Positions 15,023 to 21,004 of a stretch of 21,004 nt of DNA are shown piece by piece; the first letter of the stretch is position 1, and each line of letters begins with the position of its first letter. Source of the stretch: UBA1351 sp964627665. Lineage in GTDB: Bacteria; Bacillota; Clostridia; Lachnospirales; Vallitaleaceae. Position numbers and translations under genes: made by a program. The stretch is from NCBI GenBank assembly GCA_964627665.1, contig CAZVKG010000065.1, forward strand, positions 1 through 21,004. The letters run 5' to 3'. Under the pieces are notes generated by a model. The model was not told the origin of the DNA. It was given only the letters and a program-made list of their open reading frames with translations, and did no database searches.

Positions 15023-16279
15023 ATGTTAGGACTTAACAATGCAATTACTGAAAAAAATAATTTTTATGGAAATACAGATCCCATTAAACTCGTAGAAAAG
15101 TATGGTTCACCTCTATATGTTTATAACGAAACAATTTTTCGTGAACGATGTCGTGAATTAAAAAATCTCGTGACATACAAAAATTTTTCTGTAAACTATT
15201 CCGTTAAAGCTAATGGAAACCTAAGCTTACTTAAAATAGCCAAAGAAGAAGGCTTAAATGCTGATGCAATGAGCCCAGGTGAAATCTATGTCGAGGAGCT
15301 TGCCGGATTCAAACCAGAAGACATTCTCTACATTAGTAATAATGTCTCAGCTGAAGAGATGCAATTTGCTATTGACCGAGATATTACCATTAGCGTTGAC
15401 TCCTTATCTCAACTTGAGATGTATGGCAAATTAAACACCGGCGGCAAGATATGTATTCGATTTAACCCAGGTGTTGGTGCCGGTCACCACGAAAAAGTTG
15501 TTACCGGTGGTAAAAAAACCAAATTTGGTGTGGCTATTGAAGATATTCCTCTTGTTAAGGATATACTAAAAACCTACAATCTTAATCTCATCGGAATCAA
15601 TCAACATATCGGATCTCTTTTCATGGACGGTGATAAATATATTGAAGGCGCTCAATCCATTCTTTCCATTGCGAAGAATTTCGATGATCTTGAGTTTATC
15701 GATATGGGTGGTGGTTTTGGTATCCCTTATAAAAAATTAGCTTCTGAACCTCGTCTTGACCTTCAACATTTAGGAAAAGAACTTGACAAAGTTCTTCACC
15801 AGTTTGCTGAAGAATATGGAAAAGAAGTAACCTTTAAAATCGAGCCGGGTCGATATATTTCTGCTGAATGCGGTATTCTTTTAGGCGAGGTTCACTCGAT
15901 TAAAGAAAACTATGGTATTACTTATGTTGGTACTGATATTGGATTTAATGTACTCAAGCGTCCGGTTATGTACGATAGTCATCATGATATTGAAGTGTAT
16001 CGTAAAGATAATATTCCTTCAAAGAATTCACATCCTGTTACGCTTGTCGGAAACATTTGTGAAAGTGGTGATATACTAGCTCAGGACCGTCTCCTTCCTC
16101 AGATTATGGAAAAAGACATCATTGGAGTTCTTGATTCAGGGGCTTATGGTTATTGTATGGCTTCTAACTATAATAACCGATTACGTCCAGCTGAAGTACT
16201 TATTGATTCACAAGGAAATGATTGTCTCGTTCGTCGCCGTGATACTTACGAAGATCTCGTTCGTAATTTTGATATATAA
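15023..16279 (+). CDS. lysA: Diaminopimelate decarboxylase
   Basis: This PLP enzyme decarboxylates meso-diaminopimelate to lysine, the last step of lysine synthesis. The 418-aa protein has the fold-type III motifs: PLP lysine K62 in Y-S-V-K-A-N, H-I-G-S near residue 196, the phosphate-binding G-G-G-F-G near 230, E-P-G-R near 275, the substrate-binding C-E-S-G-D near 345, and Y-G-Y-C-M-A-S-N-Y-N near the C-terminus. C-E-S-G-D separates it from ornithine and other group IV decarboxylases. ATG 15023 has GGAGA upstream, within the end of the regulator gene. A good terminator follows the stop codon. Confidence 0.92.
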   Translation: MLGLNNAITEKNNFYGNTDPIKLVEKYGSPLYVYNETIFRERCRELKNLVTYKNFSVNYSVKANGNLSLLKIAKEEGLNADAMSPGEIYVEELAGFKPEDILYISNNVSAEEMQFAIDRDITISVDSLSQLEMYGKLNTGGKICIRFNPGVGAGHHEKVVTGGKKTKFGVAIEDIPLVKDILKTYNLNLIGINQHIGSLFMDGDKYIEGAQSILSIAKNFDDLEFIDMGGGFGIPYKKLASEPRLDLQHLGKELDKVLHQFAEEYGKEVTFKIEPGRYISAECGILLGEVHSIKENYGITYVGTDIGFNVLKRPVMYDSHHDIEVYRKDNIPSKNSHPVTLVGNICESGDILAQDRLLPQIMEKDIIGVLDSGAYGYCMASNYNNRLRPAEVLIDSQGNDCLVRRRDTYEDLVRNFDI

Positions 16280-16299
16280 ATAATAAATATAAAACAGCA

Positions 16300-16337
16300 A
16301 AAGCGTTTAGGTTGATAATGACCTAAGCGCTTTTTTT
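16300..16337 (+). terminator. Intrinsic terminator of lysA
   Basis: AAAGCGTTTAGGT (16300-16312) pairs with ACCTAAGCGCTTT (16321-16333) as a 13-bp stem with one G-U pair and an 8-base loop, followed by a T run to 16337. On the other strand a weaker T-rich run follows, so it may also serve the convergent ABC transporter gene. Confidence 0.88.
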
Positions 16338-16359
16338 ATGCTAGGAGAACGGTTCTAGA

Positions 16360-18090
16360 TTAATTTCTCAGCTGTACTTCACATAAGTGTTGATACAGTC
16401 CATTATGCATTAGCAATTCTTGATGTGTTCCTGCTTCGACGATTTCTCCTTCTTTTAATACAATAATCTTATCTGAATTTTTCACCGTTGACAAGCGATG
16501 TGCAATGACAACAATGGTTCGAGTCTCCGCTAAGGTTTGAATTGCCTCTTGAATCAAACGTTCTGTCTCTACATCAACTGAGGCTGTTGCTTCATCAAAA
16601 ACAAGAATCTTCGTGTCACGAAGAACTGCTCTTGCAATGGACAGTCGTTGTTTTTGACCTCCAGACAACTTCACCCCACGTTCACCGATATAGGTATCAT
16701 ACCCTTCCGGTAACACATCAATAAATTCATGGGCCCTAGCTACTTTGGCCGCTCGAATAATGTCTTCCATTGTTGCATCTTTTGCTCCATAAGCTATGTT
16801 TTCTGCTATACTGCCATTAAAGAGAAAAATATCCTGTAATACAATACTAATATTATTACGTAAGGATGCCATTGTCACATTTTTCAAATCTTGATCATCA
16901 ATTAAAATTCGCCCTTCAACCGGATCATAAAATCGTGCCAGCAAACTGATTAAAGTTGTTTTCCCTACACCCGTGGGGCCAACAAGTGCTACCATTTCAC
17001 CCGGATTCACTTCAAAGGAGATATTTTTCAGAACATCATTGTCTTGGACATAATGAAATGAAACCTGATCGAAAGAGATTTTCCCTTTTACTTCTGGTAA
17101 GTCAATTGCATCCTTTGCATCGACAATATCCGGGTCTGTATCTAACACTTCAAAGACACGTTCCGCTCCTGCAATGGCCTGTTGTAAATCTTCTGTCACT
17201 CGTGCAAGTGTCGCAATGGGTTGATAGAATAAGCTCAAATACATAAGAAAACCAATAATATCTGCCACGCTCAAGCGACCTTCTAGTGCTAACCAGCCTC
17301 CAAAACCTACGACAATGACCGTTCCAAAAGAAGCAATCATCTCTACTAAGGGATGAAAAATCGCTGATAAATTCAAGGCATGTAAAATAGCTTCTGCATA
17401 ACGTTTTGCACCCAATTCGACTTTTTTCTTTTCTTTACGTTGTTGATTAAAGGCTTGAATCTCTTTCATTCCCGAAATATTATCTTGGAGGACGGCATTT
17501 AATTCTGCCAACGTTGACTGTGCTGACTTAAAATGCGGGAGAACACGTTTTGTAAAAACCGAACCACCATATGCCAAAAAAGGAACCGGTATCATGGTAA
17601 GCAATGCTAGTGTGGGATGAATAATAAAGAGAATAATCGCAACCCCAACGAGAATCAAAACATTGGTTATTAAATCCGGCACAGCGTGAGCGATCAAAAC
17701 TTCAAAGGTCGCCGTATCATTGGTTGTTCTCGACATCAGTTGACCGGTTTGTTTATCATGGTAATACCGTAAAGATAATTTTTGCAAATGATTATATACC
17801 ATGGTTCGCATATCTGCGACGAAATTCCATGCCGCCTTGTGGCTTAAATACCGGTATAAGTATGTAAATAGAGCCCTTAAAACATATACAACTCCTAAAA
17901 TAAGTGCTAACTTTTTCACTTGTTCAAGTGCATCTACCAAGGGTTCATCGAGTAAGGTCTGTGTCAAATCACGAATTAACCATGGACCGATTAAATTCAT
18001 TGCTGTAATACCAATCAAACTGACCATGGTGATGATCATAAGTGACCAGTAAGGTCTAGCATATTTTACTAATCGAACTAATTGTTTCAT
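16360..18090 (-). CDS. ABC exporter, fused membrane and ATPase domains (MsbA/LmrA-like)
   Basis: This is a half-transporter of 576 aa that would work as a dimer in the cytoplasmic membrane. Residues about 1-310 form six transmembrane segments of the exporter fold. The ATPase domain has Walker A G-P-T-G-V-G-K-T-T at about 366-374, a Q-loop, signature L-S-G-G-Q-K-Q-R at about 475-482, Walker B I-L-V-F-D-E-A at about 495-501, and the H-loop I-A-H-R-L. Lipid or drug export is the usual role of this class; the substrate is not evident. I prefer ATG 18090, preceded by CGGAGG; the upstream ATG 18111 overlaps the previous stop (TAATG) but lacks a ribosome site. No partner half-transporter is adjacent. 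Confidence 0.88.
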   Translation of the reverse strand: MKQLVRLVKYARPYWSLMIITMVSLIGITAMNLIGPWLIRDLTQTLLDEPLVDALEQVKKLALILGVVYVLRALFTYLYRYLSHKAAWNFVADMRTMVYNHLQKLSLRYYHDKQTGQLMSRTTNDTATFEVLIAHAVPDLITNVLILVGVAIILFIIHPTLALLTMIPVPFLAYGGSVFTKRVLPHFKSAQSTLAELNAVLQDNISGMKEIQAFNQQRKEKKKVELGAKRYAEAILHALNLSAIFHPLVEMIASFGTVIVVGFGGWLALEGRLSVADIIGFLMYLSLFYQPIATLARVTEDLQQAIAGAERVFEVLDTDPDIVDAKDAIDLPEVKGKISFDQVSFHYVQDNDVLKNISFEVNPGEMVALVGPTGVGKTTLISLLARFYDPVEGRILIDDQDLKNVTMASLRNNISIVLQDIFLFNGSIAENIAYGAKDATMEDIIRAAKVARAHEFIDVLPEGYDTYIGERGVKLSGGQKQRLSIARAVLRDTKILVFDEATASVDVETERLIQEAIQTLAETRTIVVIAHRLSTVKNSDKIIVLKEGEIVEAGTHQELLMHNGLYQHLCEVQLRN

Positions 18091-18110
18091 TGCTGTCGCC
18101 TCCGTTGTCA

Positions 18111-18491
18111 TTATTCGTCCACAAACTGAACAAACATTTCATCTGTTTTTAATAAGCCTTTTCCAAAATTAATAGCCAATTGATTGTAATCAAATCGGCT
18201 TTGTGCCGCTATGCCTTCAAGCATTCCTTCTTTATGATCGGTTCGCAACTTACTCAATCCACCAATTCCAAAGGGTGATACAGTATCTGACTTTGGCTGG
18301 TACCGATGATATCCACTGATTTCTGTGACATTCTCAACTACCATGGCTAACAAGAGCTCCGTTTCGTTACACACAATCACTTGAATCAAATCCATTTTCC
18401 TGTTTAGAATCTCAACGATTAATAGATGGTCTTTTCTTTTTTTGCCTTCGTCTTCAAAACGAATATATTTGCCTTTAAATGCCCGTATCAT
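18111..18491 (-). CDS. Hypothetical protein, 126 aa
   Basis: I do not recognise this protein. It is soluble, has no signal peptide or membrane helix, and mixes beta-type stretches (I-R-F-E-D-E-G, L-I-V-E-I-L, I-Q-V-I-V-C) with charged residues. A G-I-G-G-L-S-K-L segment lies near residue 75. AGGAGG lies four bases before ATG 18491, a clear ribosome site, and the stop overlaps the longer possible start of the ABC gene. Tight spacing suggests an operon with the ABC exporter. The upstream gene of this operon appears truncated. Confidence 0.7.
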   Translation of the reverse strand: MIRAFKGKYIRFEDEGKKRKDHLLIVEILNRKMDLIQVIVCNETELLLAMVVENVTEISGYHRYQPKSDTVSPFGIGGLSKLRTDHKEGMLEGIAAQSRFDYNQLAINFGKGLLKTDEMFVQFVDE

Positions 18492-18508
18492 GTCGCCTCC
18501 TATGTTCC

Positions 18509-18645
18509 TTATTCAAATCGATACGTTCCATTCCATTGATACCTCTCACCTTTTTTCAGGTAGAGTGGTTTCCCATTTACTAAATTAAAATAGGATTTTC
18601 GATCATCTGTTGTAAACGCATAAGGGTGTTCTTCTGCTTTATGCG
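18509..18645 (-). pseudogene. 3' tail of a truncated gene upstream of the 126-aa gene
   Basis: On the minus strand a reading frame is open from 18709 to a TAA at 18509-18511, with no start codon. The last 40 or so residues look like a real protein end (T-T-D-D-R-K-S-Y-F-N-L-V-N-G-K-P, then K-G-E-R-Y-Q-W-N-G-T-Y-R-F-E). The stop lies 17 bases before the next start codon, the spacing of an operon. Upstream of about 18645 the frame instead resembles the decayed IS3 transposase. The left boundary is an estimate. I interpret it as the remaining 3' end of a gene whose front was lost with the IS insertion; its product is not recognised. Confidence 0.5.
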
Positions 18646-19209
18646 CAAAATTATTGATGTCACTTTCTAGGTTTATGGACGCAAGTATTCGATGCTCATT
18701 TGCTATATCCTATGATTTCACGATTATATAGAACTAAAAGAATACAAAGATAATCTCTTTATTCAGTACAAGAACATAAGTATAATTGTTTACGCCCACC
18801 TTAAATTGCTCTCGGTTATCAATTTGCAATTGACTTTGTTTCTATTTTTTTCGATGTTTACAGGTGTTTTATAAACTATATATTGAAAGAGTATGGCTTG
18901 AAAGCATATCATTTTCATGCATAATACATCTAATTCTACGATGCAAAATAATTTTTTCTTCATTATTAGATTTTTAGGATATGTTAGTTAAATTTGCTCG
19001 TTAGATTAGTATCAACCTTTATCTTAATAATAATAAGTGTTTCTTGGAATTTTTAGGGACTTCGCATTTCTGAAACAAAATATTAGGCTTGATTCGATTT
19101 TATTTATACAACTCGACTTGTCGTTTAAATATATTTGAACCACTTGATTACTAAATTCATCTGTAAATTCTCGATTTTCTTTTCTGTTTATACTATTATC
19201 TTTAACCAT
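18645..19209 (-). mobile_element. Decayed IS3-family transposase remnant
   Basis: On the minus strand, four pieces line up in order with an IS3/IS150-type orfA-orfB. The orfA N-terminus F-T-D-E-F-S-N-Q-V-V-Q-I-Y lies near 19165-19125. A piece of orfB with L-K-I-P-R-N-T-Y-Y-Y ends at 19026. Then come H-R-R-I-R-C-I-M-H-E-N-D-M-L-S-S-H-T near 18940-18890 and N-R-E-Q-F-K-V-G-V-N-N-Y-T-Y-V near 18830-18785, which matches the region of the first catalytic Asp; that Asp is replaced by Asn. Several in-frame stops and frameshifts are present, and roughly half of an IS3 length is missing. It cannot encode an active transposase. Terminal repeats were not identified. Confidence 0.65.
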
Positions 19210-19585
19210 TGATTTTATTTTATATGACCTTAACAAATCTGTCCAGTTAATTATAACCCATCCACTTTATTTTACCACCCACATCAATGCTTCAATGCCT
19301 ATTTGAGCGTCCTTAATTCTATACTATTTTCAGAATCATCATTTCATCTTACTATGTTGATTACCTTAAATACTATTCAATGCTTCCGGAAAAGCAATCA
19401 TTATATCTTAATTTTCCTCTCTCTGATATTATCCTAACACCATTATTTCTGAATTTCAAAGCCATAAATACTATATTAAAAGTTATATAGTCTCTTTTCG
19501 TGTCTATATCAACATTTCACATCATTTCAAATGTAGAATTTTATTGTAACTAATTTTAAAATATATTATATTAGGAGGTTTCTTA
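19210..19585. other. AT-rich stretch with no recognisable gene
   Basis: This sequence between the IS remnant and the secreted-protein gene has frequent stops in all frames and no domain I can recognise. It must hold the promoter of the secreted-protein gene, but no convincing -35/-10 pair was found; a TTGTAA at 19544-19549 is too close to the ribosome site to work with the following TATATT. Confidence 0.5.
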
Positions 19586-20590
19586 TTGAAAAAACAAAAA
19601 AGATTAGCTAGCATTTTATTATCATTATTATTTTTATACTCAAATGTATCAGGTATACATGCATATTCAACTATTTCAATGATTCAAAGTGGAAGTAAAT
19701 ATATTTACTCCAATAACCCTGAAGCTGTTACAGGGTCTGTATATGGGTCTAATGGGAAATATACAATTGAACAAGCACTTTTAAAAAACACATCTTATGT
19801 TTTTGAGTATTATCATCATAACTGGACAGGTAGCAATAAAAAATTTGGAATCGCTATCAAAAATAACAATTCTACATCCGCACAAATAAGAGTAGTAAAA
19901 GAAGCTTTAACAACCAGTAGTAACACACTCACAGCATCTACTACAACATTAAAAAATTATGGAAATAGTAGTAAGGATGTATATGTTACCATCCCTGCTA
20001 ATGGTACAATATTCCTTCAAGAAACTACAGTTCAAGGAAGTAATATTGTCAACGGTAAAATCAAGTTTATTCCAACTAAAAGTAATATAAGCGCTAGAGT
20101 ATTTTTTTCTAGCACTTCTTCTTCATCAAATAGCATTTTCAATTTATCACGAGCAACAAGTACTAACACTTCAATGACAACAGGTTATTTCGCTCACGAT
20201 ACCAGATATGCAAATGTAGACATAAATAATATACATGAGAACACATTTTACCTTTCTGCATATAATTCAAATACAAATGAATATGAAACAGGCTCAAATG
20301 TATTAGGTAGCAGTAAGTTATTAGGAAATTTTGGAATCATTTATGATATACAATTAAAAAATTGTAGTGGAAAAAGAATCAAAATCACCCCTAATCTTGA
20401 TTCTCCTAACGCAACGCAAGCACAATTGGTTTTGTGGAAAAATAACAATATAGGTTGGTATAGAACTACATACATCAATGACAATTCTTCAACAAAGTAC
20501 TGGTTAATGTCTGTACCAAGTGATCAAAATTTTAAATTCTCTCTTCCTGGAGGTAACTTCGGAAATGTGAAATTCGAAATAATAGATTAA
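19586..20590 (+). CDS. Secreted Ser/Thr/Asn-rich protein of unknown function, TTG start
   Basis: This 334-aa protein starts at TTG with AGGAGG (19573-19578) seven bases upstream. A basic N-terminus and hydrophobic core form a signal peptide, probably cleaved after G-I-H-A (about residue 26). The mature part is rich in Ser, Thr and Asn, poor in Cys (one), and alternates short hydrophobic strands, suggesting beta-sandwich folds. An N-terminal H-H-N-W-T-G...K-K-F-G-I-A-I-K-N-N segment and a C-terminal G-N-F-G-I-I-Y-D-I-Q-L-K-N segment recall secreted Firmicute proteins that often carry a C-terminal stalk domain; that domain is missing here. No wall anchor, S-layer repeat or catalytic motif is seen. 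It stands alone in accessory DNA. Confidence 0.7.
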   Translation: MKKQKRLASILLSLLFLYSNVSGIHAYSTISMIQSGSKYIYSNNPEAVTGSVYGSNGKYTIEQALLKNTSYVFEYYHHNWTGSNKKFGIAIKNNNSTSAQIRVVKEALTTSSNTLTASTTTLKNYGNSSKDVYVTIPANGTIFLQETTVQGSNIVNGKIKFIPTKSNISARVFFSSTSSSSNSIFNLSRATSTNTSMTTGYFAHDTRYANVDINNIHENTFYLSAYNSNTNEYETGSNVLGSSKLLGNFGIIYDIQLKNCSGKRIKITPNLDSPNATQAQLVLWKNNNIGWYRTTYINDNSSTKYWLMSVPSDQNFKFSLPGGNFGNVKFEIID

Positions 20591-21004
20591 TTTCTCAGTT
20601 TAAACTTTTGGGATCAAATCAATATTTTCATATATCTCACCCAAAATTTAACCTTTTGCTAAATCGGATATAACTTTTCAAGCAATGCTTAATGAGTTAT
20701 ATCCGATTTCACTATATCTTGTTTTTTTATACCTTGCTTCTATATACTCATAGGGATAAAATTTTCTTTACAGTTAAAAAATTGACTAATTCTACTTCCT
20801 ATATTGTTAAGCCCAAAACATTGATTTTTAGGACTTTTCTTTAAATATTTACCTCAACAATCAGAACTAATGGTGATGAATAGTCATTGTATCTCGTACT
20901 GAATAGCTATAATTAGAGACTACCAATAAAGCATCCTATTTTCTTGCTTTATTAAGGCTATAATCCTCTGTATAACTATGATGGTGAACCTTCCGTGTCT
21001 AATG
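20591..21004. other. Gene-free 3' flank with one large palindrome
   Basis: Apart from the 49-bp palindrome at 20661-20709, I see no gene or known RNA here. All frames are broken by stops. A 7-bp pairing (TTTTGGG with CCCAAAA) with a long loop near 20607-20648 is too weak to call a terminator. Confidence 0.5.
20661..20709. repeat. 49-bp imperfect palindrome, possibly a terminator
   Basis: Arms AAATCGGATATAACT (20661-20675) and its exact reverse complement (20695-20709) flank a 19-base centre that itself pairs as AAGC-AAT-GCTT (20680-20690). The hairpin lies 70 bp after the secreted-protein stop. A run of seven T (20722-20728) begins about 12 bases after the right arm, farther than in a standard intrinsic terminator. 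It may be a terminator or a palindromic repeat unit. Confidence 0.6.

Noticed and set aside
19024..19236. 70-aa minus-strand frame as an intact small gene
   Set aside because: Its first half matches an IS3 orfA start and its end matches an internal orfB motif (I-P-R-N-T-Y-Y-Y), so it is a fused remnant with an internal deletion, not a gene.
18712..21004. CRISPR array, tRNA gene or prophage in the accessory segment
   Set aside because: No regularly spaced repeats, no cloverleaf with a CCA-end pattern and no phage genes were seen.

Overview
The window looks like chromosome of an anaerobic, low-GC Gram-positive bacterium of class Clostridia. The signs are a glycyl-radical ribonucleotide reductase, strong AGGAGG-type ribosome binding sites, TTGACA/TATAAT promoters, AT-rich codon use, and DUF5702/TadE-like and LiaF-like proteins typical of that class. 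Species cannot be told from the sequence.

Left part (1-5860), read on the minus strand. Bases 20-165 hold two tandem strong promoters pointing out of the window, in the style of rRNA or tRNA operon promoters. Next come a VTT-domain (DedA/TVP38-like) membrane protein and a LiaF-like four-helix protein. A three-gene operon (5772 to 1312) encodes prepilin-like proteins: a 1026-aa DUF5702-type protein that apparently starts at ATT, a TadE-like protein with two C-terminal His/Cys metal-site repeats, and a small TadE-like protein. No secretion ATPase, TadB/TadC protein or prepilin peptidase lies nearby.

Centre (5858-12574), minus strand. nrdD-thyA-folA form a deoxynucleotide/thymidylate operon behind a clear promoter and two NrdR boxes. 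NrdD supplies dNTPs, ThyA makes dTMP and oxidises methylene-THF to DHF, and FolA returns DHF to THF. The NrdD has a fused C-terminal redoxin domain. Upstream is a second operon: TPR lipoprotein, hflX and a DUF2752 membrane protein.

Right-centre (12606-18491). A small membrane protein gene converges with rarA/mgsA. rarA diverges from a TrmB-like regulator gene that forms a tight operon with lysA, closed by a good intrinsic terminator. An MsbA/LmrA-like ABC exporter and an unknown 126-aa protein follow on the minus strand.

Right end (about 18510-21004). The character changes to AT-rich, gene-poor accessory DNA. The tail of a truncated gene abuts a badly decayed IS3-family transposase, followed by an empty AT-rich stretch, a lone secreted Ser/Thr/Asn-rich protein with a TTG start, and a 49-bp imperfect palindrome. 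The decayed IS marks the junction between conserved chromosome and accessory segment.
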